Shown here piece after piece: positions 1 to 6,530 of a stretch of 6,606 nucleotides of DNA. A program made the translations under genes and the position numbers. The stretch spans positions 1 through 6,606 of the forward strand of contig JAGFXV010000087.1 in assembly GCA_017861475.1 (NCBI GenBank), in the 5' to 3' direction. The DNA comes from Bacillota bacterium. Its GTDB lineage: Bacteria > Bacillota > Syntrophomonadia > Syntrophomonadales > Syntrophomonadaceae. The first letter of the stretch is position 1; every line of letters starts with the position of its first letter. Under the pieces are notes generated by a model. The model was given only the letters and a program-made list of their open reading frames with translations, ran no database searches and was not told the origin of the DNA.

Positions 1-2604
1 CACAGTGACGTATCCCCGTTGATCGATTTTTATCTGGTGGAAATGGAGGATCTTCTCACTGACAAGATGAAAATGGTTTACGCCGCACTGCAACATTCCT
101 ATCTCAGCATCTATCATGTCAACTGGATCAGAAATAACACCGTGGCTGTCCGCGATATATTCTGTGATGAGGAACATATTATTGAACGTGACTTTGGTTC
201 GGTCACCCAGTTTATCGAGCAGGGGTCATTGCTGTATGGTCGCATCATCAAAATTGAAAATGCCTCCACTGTGGTCGGTCGCCCGATCATCGTAAACGCC
301 GAGCAAAAATCCTACCTCCTGGATGAAGTCAATGCAGTATATCTGTCGGAAAGCAGGCGCAACCGTAATGACATTCGTGAGTTTCTGCGCGAATGTGCGG
401 AAGTGACCGCCGGCCTGGTTATGGACGTCGTCCAGGGAATCAAAAAGAACCGGGTCAAATCCAAAACCCTCCGTCTGGAAATCCGCGCCCGCAAAGCTTT
501 GCTTTACAAGCTGAGCAACAGCAAACGGTTTGACATGCTGGAGCGGCACAACAACTGGCTGAAATTCACCTGGCAGGAAGGTCAGGGGGTATTTAAAAGG
601 CTCTATATCGGGGAAGAGGCATTACTGGTCTCTGCTGATGAAAGTGCTGACATATTATTTGCCGTGCACGTACTGGAGGAAATGCTGGCCGGTGAAAAAT
701 CGCAGTTTATCTGGCAGGATGGGATCGTGGTCGACGATAGTGTGCTGGAAGAAGAGATCCAGACGGAATTAATGGTGGACAAGAACCTGGAGGACTGGCT
801 GAATCTGCCGCATCCGGAGCTGGCTGACCTGACTCCGCTGGAGGCCATGAAGGATATTAAAGGGCGGGTCTTGCTGGAAAATCTGCTCACCGATATGGAA
901 ATGCTGGAACTGATCGCCCGCAGCCGTGGGGAGTATAATTACCCGACCGCTGTGATCAGAAGAACGCTGGGTCTGGATAAAAATGCGGTCAGCCGGGAAA
1001 TGACCAACCCCCAGGCCATTGCCATCAAGGTGGAAAAGATCCGTAACCGCCAGCTGTTGAGCTCTTATGTAACCGCTTACAACTGGCTGAGCACGGAGTA
1101 TGCCCAGGTTGCCGCGGCGATTTTTGATCTTTATACCAGCGCTAAAATGGATCTGCGAAGATTGGCCTGGCTTTTATATTTGTGGTGTGAATTCACCACG
1201 GTGCACCGGCCCCGGGTGTCACGCATCCAGAACTGGATCGCCGCTTTGGAATATACCTTGTCCAACTGTCTGGGCGAAGAAATCAGTTATACCAAGCTGG
1301 CCCGTGCGTTTGGCATTTCCACCGGCATGATCAGCCGCAGTGCCTACATCATTAACCGGCATTTTGAAAAATTCCCGCCCAATTTCAAAATAGAACTGGT
1401 TCATTATCCTTCGTGGGAAGAACTGGATCATTATGAAATGGTGCAGTCATATGAAGAGGTTTATCATCACCTCAGTATTTACGCATATACCATAGGCAAC
1501 AAAGATCCCAAACTTAAAGAAGCGGTGCAAAGTGCGTATTATGAATCGGTCAACACCAAGGGGCGCTTCTGGGACGAACTGAACAAAAAAATATACAGTG
1601 ATTTTTTCGAGAATCACTATCTGCTCGATCGCATTGATGATAATGGCTCCACCATCATGAATACCTTCTGGGACAATCAGGCCAACCGTTTCCCGCCTTA
1701 TTTGCGAGAAGCCGCCTTCCGATATATGATGAGCTATGTCGGAGCCTACCGCATCAGTCCCATCGGCAAAAGCAGCCTGGTTTTCGAAGACCTGTTCAGC
1801 GGGGAGAAATTCGAAGTTTACGGTCGCTTCGGAGACAATGTGCATGAAAACATTGTACCCGGAATGATCGGCATCTGCCGTTTGCTGCCCCTGGAAAAAC
1901 TGCTCTGGGTAAGCGACCCTATGTTTATCGTGCTGCAGGATATGCAAAGCATATTTGAACACAATTTTAATATGATGACCGAAGAACTGGCTGGTTATGA
2001 TGCCAGTGATACATTATATCTGAAGAAACGCGGCGAATATCTGGTCAAGGCGTATATCCGCTCCGTCGATGAGTTTGAAAAGGAAGCCCTGAATCTGGTC
2101 AATCAGCCCCTGCAATCGGAATGGCAGTACGCTTATGTTACCTGTAATGAAAAAACTCATGATCTGATTGCCAGCAACAAACAATTCCGGCTGCTTTACA
2201 AAGACGGCAGTCGCAGCAGCTTCATGTGGGATCGTTTTTGCGCCCAGGGAAATTACCAGTGGGGCTATGTATTGGTCAAAGACAGTATGATTATTATTTC
2301 TGCTCCGCCGGGCAAGGATATGAACAAGTTTACCAGGGACATCCGACGGGCGTTCAAATGCGCTGATCTGGTGCTGGCCTTTCGCCCCGCCGAACTCAGT
2401 CTGAAAATGCTGAAAGAAATGGAAAACTACATGGTAGCTGATTTGGCCAACTATTTCGATCAAAATCCCGCCCAGTCCCTGATCTTGTTGCGCCAGGATA
2501 CCTTCCACAATGAGGAGAAAGAATGGCAGCAGGGGATCTTCCTGTTGAAACTGGGATCACTGCTGATGGATTATCTGGAAAGAAAAAAGAAGAAAAAAGA
2601 ATGA
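1..2604 (+). CDS. Large multidomain protein with a duplicated A-B domain pair and central helix-turn-helix; 5' partial
   Basis: The function is unknown. The frame is open from base 1; the first possible in-window start is TTG at 19, with no ribosome binding site before it, so the gene almost certainly begins upstream. Residues below count from that TTG. Domain A1 spans about 1-95 (SYLSIY at 27, PIIV at 89). Domain B1 spans 160-224. A WLN-P...TPLEA...GR segment lies at 258-290 and resembles a conserved segment of bacterial SEC-C-associated proteins. A predicted helix-turn-helix lies at 422-449 (SYTKLARAFGISTGMISRS). A second A domain (520-640, SYVGAY at 572, FIV at 636) and a second B domain (715-781) follow. 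The C-terminus is lysine-rich (ERKKKKKE). There is no signal peptide or clear membrane segment in the visible part, so it is probably cytoplasmic. By family analogy a zinc-binding SEC-C motif may sit in the missing N-terminus; this is inference. The TGA stop is followed by non-coding DNA with no good terminator. Confidence 0.8.
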   Translation, partial: HSDVSPLIDFYLVEMEDLLTDKMKMVYAALQHSYLSIYHVNWIRNNTVAVRDIFCDEEHIIERDFGSVTQFIEQGSLLYGRIIKIENASTVVGRPIIVNAEQKSYLLDEVNAVYLSESRRNRNDIREFLRECAEVTAGLVMDVVQGIKKNRVKSKTLRLEIRARKALLYKLSNSKRFDMLERHNNWLKFTWQEGQGVFKRLYIGEEALLVSADESADILFAVHVLEEMLAGEKSQFIWQDGIVVDDSVLEEEIQTELMVDKNLEDWLNLPHPELADLTPLEAMKDIKGRVLLENLLTDMEMLELIARSRGEYNYPTAVIRRTLGLDKNAVSREMTNPQAIAIKVEKIRNRQLLSSYVTAYNWLSTEYAQVAAAIFDLYTSAKMDLRRLAWLLYLWCEFTTVHRPRVSRIQNWIAALEYTLSNCLGEEISYTKLARAFGISTGMISRSAYIINRHFEKFPPNFKIELVHYPSWEELDHYEMVQSYEEVYHHLSIYAYTIGNKDPKLKEAVQSAYYESVNTKGRFWDELNKKIYSDFFENHYLLDRIDDNGSTIMNTFWDNQANRFPPYLREAAFRYMMSYVGAYRISPIGKSSLVFEDLFSGEKFEVYGRFGDNVHENIVPGMIGICRLLPLEKLLWVSDPMFIVLQDMQSIFEHNFNMMTEELAGYDASDTLYLKKRGEYLVKAYIRSVDEFEKEALNLVNQPLQSEWQYAYVTCNEKTHDLIASNKQFRLLYKDGSRSSFMWDRFCAQGNYQWGYVLVKDSMIIISAPPGKDMNKFTRDIRRAFKCADLVLAFRPAELSLKMLKEMENYMVADLANYFDQNPAQSLILLRQDTFHNEEKEWQQGIFLLKLGSLLMDYLERKKKKKE

Positions 2605-2682
2605 TCCAATATAATATGAAAGTTTATGATTAGGCATTGAACTTACGGGCAATAATCTGGAGAGGGAATAAGCAAATTTTTT

Positions 2683-2701
2683 AAAGTCAGCGCCTGACTT
2701 T
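2683..2701. other. Perfect short palindrome AAAGTCAG-cgc-CTGACTTT
   Basis: Two perfect 8-base arms (2683-2690 and 2694-2701) surround a 3-base centre. A T6 run (2677-2682) precedes it and an A6 run (2705-2710) follows, so the pairing can be extended with a 3-base bulge. No T-run follows the hairpin on either strand, so it is a poor intrinsic terminator. It lies about 80 bp after the stop of the upstream gene and 30 bp before a possible -35 box. An operator or a weak transcript-end stem are both possible. The rest of 2605-2682 shows nothing I can support. Confidence 0.4.
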
Positions 2702-2731
2702 ATCAAAAAATAAATTTATCTATTGAAAACC

Positions 2732-2761
2732 TTGACTTGCAGTGGAGTTATTGCTTATCCT
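2732..2761 (+). promoter_or_regulatory. Possible sigma-A-type promoter upstream of the palindromic element and tRNA-Gly
   Basis: TTGACT (2732-2737, 5 of 6 to the -35 consensus) is followed after 18 bases by TATCCT (2756-2761, 4 of 6 to the -10 consensus). It faces the tRNA-Gly gene, but the 165-bp palindromic element lies between them. A weaker alternative is inside the right part of that element: TAAAAT at 2897-2902 (5 of 6), with only a poor -35 (CCTACA at 2873-2878). That one would start transcription about 37 bases before the tRNA. Which is used cannot be decided from sequence alone. Confidence 0.35.
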
Positions 2762-2764
2762 TAT

Positions 2765-2929
2765 CTAGTAGTCAGTTACATCTAAAAGCTTCATTCTCGT
2801 CGGCCAAATTTTCGTAGGGCTGTGTTGTCGTCAATCGCAATACGTCCAGTATTGCTCAATCCTCCGCCTTGCCCTACAAAAATTTTTCTCGGCGAATAAA
2901 ATAAACTTTTAGATGTAACAGACTACTAG
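2765..2929. repeat. 165-bp palindromic (MITE-like) element with 24-bp terminal inverted repeats
   Basis: The end arms at 2765-2788 and 2906-2929 are inverted repeats matching at 23 of 24 positions. Inside them is a less perfect second layer. GTAGGGC (2814-2820) pairs with GCCCTAC (2871-2877), and the AT-rich, CGG-containing stretches outside these are also roughly complementary. At the centre is a perfect hairpin GCAATAC (2837-2843), loop GTCCA, GTATTGC (2849-2855), flanked on both sides by TCAATC (2831-2836, 2856-2861). There is no room for a transposase. The outer ends carry CTAG, and CTAGTAG recurs at 2765-2771 and 2926-2932, but the right end is itself palindromic, so target-site duplication cannot be proven. 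A diverged relative of the core lies at the window's right end in the opposite orientation. It may be a non-autonomous mobile element or a genome-wide palindromic repeat. Confidence 0.75.
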
Positions 2930-2945
2930 TAGAAATGTTTGAGAT

Positions 2946-3020
2946 GCGGAAGTGGCTCAGTGGTAGAGCATCGCCTTGCCAAGGCGAGGGTCGCGAGTTC
3001 GAATCTCGTCTTCCGCTCCA
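2946..3020 (+). tRNA. tRNA-Gly (anticodon GCC)
   Basis: A full cloverleaf can be drawn. The acceptor stem is GCGGAAG (2946-2952) with CTTCCGC (3010-3016). The D stem is GCTC/GAGC (2955-2958, 2966-2969). The anticodon stem is TCGCC/GGCGA around loop TTGCCAA, giving anticodon GCC at 2978-2980, which reads GGC and GGT glycine codons. The T arm is GCGAG-TTCGAAT-CTCGT with one G-T pair. The discriminator base is T3017 and the CCA end is encoded (3018-3020). It stands alone, between the palindromic element and the trigger factor gene, and has a terminator-like hairpin just downstream. Confidence 0.97.
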
Positions 3021-3033
3021 TAAGAAGCTAATT

Positions 3034-3063
3034 CCTCGGCTTTGGCCGGGGTGTTGTGTTTTT
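3034..3063 (+). terminator. Probable intrinsic terminator of tRNA-Gly
   Basis: CCTCGGC (3034-3040) pairs with GCCGGGG (3045-3051) through seven pairs, one of them T-G, around a TTTG loop. An interrupted T-rich tract ending in TTTTT (to 3063) follows. It starts 14 bases after the CCA end, a typical place for a tRNA terminator. The T tract is imperfect, so read-through towards the trigger factor gene is possible. The loop and 3' arm bases TTTGGCC (3041-3047) could instead pair with GGCCAAA (3064-3070), which would exclude this hairpin. Confidence 0.5.
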
Positions 3064-3182
3064 GGCCAAAATAGAGTACATTTCTTTAGGAAGCGTTTAC
3101 TTTGTTTAATACTGCCCAATGAAAAAAATTCGGCAATATCTAAACAGAGCAAAAAATTCAATTTTAATTAGGAGGAGCATAA

Positions 3183-4520
3183 ATGAGTGCCAGGTTAGAG
3201 AAGATAGAAAAAAGTGAGGCCCACCTGAATATTGAAGTGGATGCACAGACTTTCGAAGAGGGTTTGCAGAAGGCCTACAAAAAAGTGGTCAAGCAAGTAG
3301 CGATTCCAGGTTTCCGTAAAGGCAGAGTACCCCGGGAACTGCTGGAAGCACATTTTGGACGTGAAATCCTTTTTGAAGATGCAGTCGAAATGGTTGTTCC
3401 AGGTGCTTTCGAAGAGGCTTTAAAGGAATTAAACATAGATCCGATTGCTCAGCCTGAGTTTGAAATTGAAGAAATAAAAGAAGACAATATATTGAAATTC
3501 AGGGCCATAGTGCCTGTAAAACCTGAATTTGAATTAGGCCAGATCGAAGGTCTGGAAGTAAGCATACCGATCCTTGAAATGGATGAATCAGACGTTGACA
3601 GACGTATGGAAGATATGGCAGCCCACTATGCGCAGCTGGTGGAAAAGACGGATGAACCTGCGGAGATGGGTGACACAGCAACCATCGATTTCGAAGGATA
3701 CATCGATGATGTAGCATTTGAGGGCGGAGCCGGTGAAGATTATCCGCTGGAATTGGGTTCCCATTCATTTATCCCCGGTTTTGAAGAACAGGTTGTTGGT
3801 CTGAAAGTTGGCGATACGGCTGATGTATTGGTCAAATTCCCGGATGGCTATCATGCGGAAGAACTAGCCGGAAAGAATGCGGTTTTCAAAGTAACCGTAC
3901 ATAAAATCGAGACCAAACAGGCCCGTGAACTGAACGATGAGTTTGCGCAGGAAGTAAGCAATTTTGATAACATTGCTGAACTGAGAGATGACGTAAGAAA
4001 AAATTTGGAAACCTCCATGGAAAATCATAAAAAGAGTTTGATTCGTGATGCCGTCCTGCAAAAAATCCTGGAAAGCAACCAGTTTGATGTGCCCGGTGCC
4101 ATCGTTAAAATGCAATTGCAGACCATGCTCAACCAGTTTGCCGAGCAGCTGAAAATGCAGGGGTTATCCATCGAACAATATTTCCAGCTGACCGGGAGAA
4201 ATGTAGACAGATTCAATGAGGAAATGTGGCCCGAAGGGGAAAAGAATGCCCGTACCAATTTCGTGCTGGAAAAAATCGTTGAAGAAAAAGGGATTGAACT
4301 AAGTGATGAAGAATTAGACAATCAGATCGTTGAAATTGCCACTTCCATGGGAATGGAGCCTGATCAGGCCAAACAAAACCTGGCCGGAGTCATGGAAGAC
4401 TTTACGTACCGGCTGAAAATTCAAAAAGCCATTGATTATCTGGTTGACAATGCTGTGGTTACAGAGACTGCAGAAGAAGATGAAGCAGAAACTGTAATTA
4501 ATGAAGAACCCGAAGCGTAA
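3183..4520 (+). CDS. tig: Trigger factor, ribosome-associated chaperone and peptidyl-prolyl isomerase
   Basis: Trigger factor binds the ribosome beside the peptide exit and shields emerging chains in the cytoplasm; its middle domain catalyses prolyl cis-trans isomerisation. The 445-residue length is normal. The N-terminal domain (about 1-115) carries the ribosome-docking signature GFRKGRVP at 43-50. An FKBP-type domain follows at about 158-245 (GDTATIDFEGYIDD..., LGSHSFIPGFEEQVVGLKVGD, ending in VFKVTVHKIE). The C-terminal helical chaperone domain spans about 250-430, and the tail is acidic (ETAEEDEAETV). The ATG start is supported by AGGAGG at 3170-3175, 7 bases upstream. clpP starts 55 bp after the stop with no terminator between, so the two are probably co-transcribed. 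I see no convincing promoter in 3064-3169; transcription could come from a weak local promoter or from read-through of the tRNA unit. No CIRCE-type heat-shock operator is visible upstream. Confidence 0.97.
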   Translation: MSARLEKIEKSEAHLNIEVDAQTFEEGLQKAYKKVVKQVAIPGFRKGRVPRELLEAHFGREILFEDAVEMVVPGAFEEALKELNIDPIAQPEFEIEEIKEDNILKFRAIVPVKPEFELGQIEGLEVSIPILEMDESDVDRRMEDMAAHYAQLVEKTDEPAEMGDTATIDFEGYIDDVAFEGGAGEDYPLELGSHSFIPGFEEQVVGLKVGDTADVLVKFPDGYHAEELAGKNAVFKVTVHKIETKQARELNDEFAQEVSNFDNIAELRDDVRKNLETSMENHKKSLIRDAVLQKILESNQFDVPGAIVKMQLQTMLNQFAEQLKMQGLSIEQYFQLTGRNVDRFNEEMWPEGEKNARTNFVLEKIVEEKGIELSDEELDNQIVEIATSMGMEPDQAKQNLAGVMEDFTYRLKIQKAIDYLVDNAVVTETAEEDEAETVINEEPEA

Positions 4521-4575
4521 AAAAGAATACTATAGGTAATAAGTTATGAATAAGTAAGTAGAGGAGGGAGTTCCA

Positions 4576-5169
4576 ATGTCATATCTGGTGCCAATGGTAG
4601 TAGAACAGACCAATCGTGGGGAGAGATCCTACGATATATATTCACGCTTGTTAAAAGATCGTATCGTTTTTCTGGGCAGTGTGGTAGATGATACGGTTGC
4701 CAATTTAATAATTGCCCAGTTGCTTTTTCTGGAAGCCGAGAACCCTGACAAAGATATCAATCTATACATTAACAGTCCCGGAGGTTCAATTACTGCGGGG
4801 ATGGCCATCTTTGATACCATGCAGGTGATCCGGCCCAATGTGTCCACGATCTGTGTCGGTATGGCTGCCAGTATGGGAGCTTTCCTGCTTGCTGCCGGTG
4901 AAAAAGGTAAACGTTTTGCATTACCAAATTCTGAAATTATGATCCACCAGCCTTCCGGAGGATCGGAAGGGCAGGCCACAGACATTGAGATTCGCACTCG
5001 TCGTATTTTAAGTATGAAAGAAAACCTGAACCGTATCCTGGCTGAAAGGACCGGACAGGATTATGAAAAAATACGTCAGGATACAGAGAGAGATTACTTT
5101 ATGACTGCGGCTGAAGCCAAAGAATATGGTCTTATTGATGGGATACTAACCGGTCCCAAGAATAGTTAA
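4576..5169 (+). CDS. clpP: ATP-dependent Clp protease proteolytic subunit ClpP
   Basis: ClpP is a serine peptidase (family S14). It forms a double-heptamer chamber and degrades proteins threaded in by a Clp ATPase, here most likely the adjacent ClpX. At 197 residues it has the standard length. The catalytic triad is intact: Ser99 in GMAASMG, His124 in MIHQP, and Asp173 in ERDYFM. The oxyanion-loop region INSPGGS (65-71) is also present. The N-terminus ([20 protein letters not shown]) resembles the usual short axial-loop and propeptide region. The ATG is preceded by AGGAGG at 4562-4567, 8 bases upstream. No CtsR-like direct repeat is visible in the 55-bp gap before it, so regulation probably lies at the head of the operon. 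clpX begins 30 bp after the stop. Confidence 0.98.
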   Translation: MSYLVPMVVEQTNRGERSYDIYSRLLKDRIVFLGSVVDDTVANLIIAQLLFLEAENPDKDINLYINSPGGSITAGMAIFDTMQVIRPNVSTICVGMAASMGAFLLAAGEKGKRFALPNSEIMIHQPSGGSEGQATDIEIRTRRILSMKENLNRILAERTGQDYEKIRQDTERDYFMTAAEAKEYGLIDGILTGPKNS

Positions 5170-5199
5170 CAACAGTCCGCCGAGAAGAGAGGTGACAGA

Positions 5200-6450
5200 A
5201 TGCCTAAATATGGTGAAGATAAAGGTCAATTAAAATGTTCGTTTTGCGGCAAGACCCAGGAGCAAGTCAAAAAGCTAGTAGCCGGACCAGGTGTATATAT
5301 TTGTGATGAATGCATTGAACTTTGTAATGAAATCATCGAAGAAGAACTGTCCGATGATATTGGTTTTGAATTGGGGGAAATACCCAAACCGCAAGAGATA
5401 AAAGAAATAATGGATGATTATGTGATCGGTCAGGAGATTGCCAAGAAATCCCTGGCAGTTGCGGTGTACAATCATTACAAGCGCATCAATCTGGGCATGA
5501 AACTGGATGATGTAGAACTGCAGAAAAGCAATATCATGATGCTTGGACCGACCGGCAGCGGTAAAACTTTGCTGGCCCAAACCTTGGCTCGCATTTTGAA
5601 CGTGCCTTTCGCCATAGCTGATGCGACCTCGCTGACGGAAGCGGGTTATGTGGGCGAAGATGTTGAGAACATACTGCTCAAATTGATCCAGGCGGCCGAT
5701 TATGATATTGAAAAAGCTGAAAAAGGCATTGTCTATATCGATGAAATTGACAAAATCGCACGCAAGACAGACAATCCCAGCATTACCCGGGATGTTTCCG
5801 GGGAGGGGGTACAACAGGCCCTGCTGAAAATTCTGGAAGGTACGGTTGCCAGTGTTCCTCCTCAAGGTGGACGCAAACATCCCCACCAGGAATTTATCCA
5901 GATTGATACCAGCAATATCCTGTTTATCTGCGGAGGAGCTTTTGAAGGCATTGACAAGATCATCCAGAGCCGTGTAGGCGAAAAGGTGATGGGTTTTGGC
6001 GCTGATATCAAAAAACATGATGAAAAGAAAATCGGCGATATATTGAATCAGATTCTGCCCCAGGATCTGCTCCGTTACGGATTGATTCCGGAGTTTGTAG
6101 GGCGCGTTCCCATCATTGTGACCTTGGACGCACTGGATAAGAATTCTCTGGTCAAGATCCTTATCGAACCCAAGAATGCTTTGATCAAACAGTACAAAAA
6201 ACTGTTCGAGCTGGACGGGGTGGATCTGGAATTCATGGAGGATTCCCTGCAGGCTATTGCCGAAGAAGCATTGCGCCGCAACACCGGTGCCCGTGGCTTG
6301 AGGGCCATTATTGAAGACGTCATGCTGGAGGTCATGTATGATGTGCCTTCCCGCCTGGATGTGACCAAGGTGTTGGTCACCAAGGACGTCATCGATAAGA
6401 AAGAAAAACCACTGTTAGTGACAGTGGATGCCAAAAGAAAAGTTAATTAG
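5200..6450 (+). CDS. clpX: ATP-dependent Clp protease ATP-binding subunit ClpX
   Basis: ClpX is a hexameric AAA+ unfoldase that recognises substrates, unfolds them with ATP and passes them to ClpP. It has 416 residues, a normal length. The N-terminal zinc-binding domain has Cys13, Cys16, Cys35 and Cys38 (CSFC...CDEC). The AAA+ core has Walker A GPTGSGKT (116-123), pore-1 loop GYVG (149-152), Walker B IVYIDEID (177-184), the RKH loop (225-227), an arginine finger in GRVP (Arg302) and sensor-2 GAR (363-365). The ClpP-docking tripeptide is MGF (264-266) where many homologues have IGF or LGF; this is a conservative hydrophobic change. The ATG has AGAGGTGA (5188-5195) 5 bases upstream. It is the last gene of the tig-clpP-clpX unit and is followed 24 bp later by a strong terminator. 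Confidence 0.98.
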   Translation: MPKYGEDKGQLKCSFCGKTQEQVKKLVAGPGVYICDECIELCNEIIEEELSDDIGFELGEIPKPQEIKEIMDDYVIGQEIAKKSLAVAVYNHYKRINLGMKLDDVELQKSNIMMLGPTGSGKTLLAQTLARILNVPFAIADATSLTEAGYVGEDVENILLKLIQAADYDIEKAEKGIVYIDEIDKIARKTDNPSITRDVSGEGVQQALLKILEGTVASVPPQGGRKHPHQEFIQIDTSNILFICGGAFEGIDKIIQSRVGEKVMGFGADIKKHDEKKIGDILNQILPQDLLRYGLIPEFVGRVPIIVTLDALDKNSLVKILIEPKNALIKQYKKLFELDGVDLEFMEDSLQAIAEEALRRNTGARGLRAIIEDVMLEVMYDVPSRLDVTKVLVTKDVIDKKEKPLLVTVDAKRKVN

Positions 6451-6474
6451 TTTAAAAGTAGATTTGGTTTTTAT

Positions 6475-6501
6475 AAAAAGGCAGCGCGAGCTGCCTTTTT
6501 T
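6475..6501 (+). terminator. Strong intrinsic terminator of the tig-clpP-clpX unit
   Basis: GGCAGC (6480-6485) pairs perfectly with GCTGCC (6490-6495) around a GCGA loop, a GNRA-type tetraloop. The stem is extended by A5 against T5, and a run of six T closes it (6496-6501). The T run on the opposite strand means it may also stop transcripts arriving from the right. Confidence 0.93.
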
Positions 6502-6530
6502 AATGAAAATAATGCAAATATATAAAATCA

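Noticed and set aside
19..21. TTG as the true start of the large protein
   Set aside because: The same frame is open to base 1, no ribosome binding site precedes it, and the first domain appears to lack its N-terminal part compared with its internal duplicate.
2610..2615. Perfect TATAAT just after the stop of the large gene
   Set aside because: There is no recognisable -35 box at 16-18 bases upstream, only A-rich coding sequence, and no gene starts nearby.
2765..2929. CRISPR array or riboswitch in the intergenic gap
   Set aside because: There are no regularly spaced direct repeats, and the structure is one nested palindrome related to a second copy elsewhere, not a recognisable riboswitch class.
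2874..3161. Minus-strand reading frame of 95 codons, and a plus-strand frame of 78 codons at 2935-3171
   Set aside because: Both run through the tRNA-Gly gene. The translations (for example RRDSNSRPSPWQGDALPLS) are the familiar spurious peptide produced by translating a tRNA-Gly gene, and neither has a credible start context.
3064..3182. CIRCE, CtsR or other heat-shock operators ahead of tig, and again at 4521-4575 ahead of clpP
   Set aside because: No TTAGCACTC/GAGTGCTAA pair and no GGTCAAA-type direct repeat is present in either gap.
5275..6018. 247-codon minus-strand frame opposite clpX, and similar long minus-strand frames opposite the large gene, such as 1447-1962 and 2014-2508
   Set aside because: They are shadows of strongly supported plus-strand genes and show no recognisable domain in their translations.
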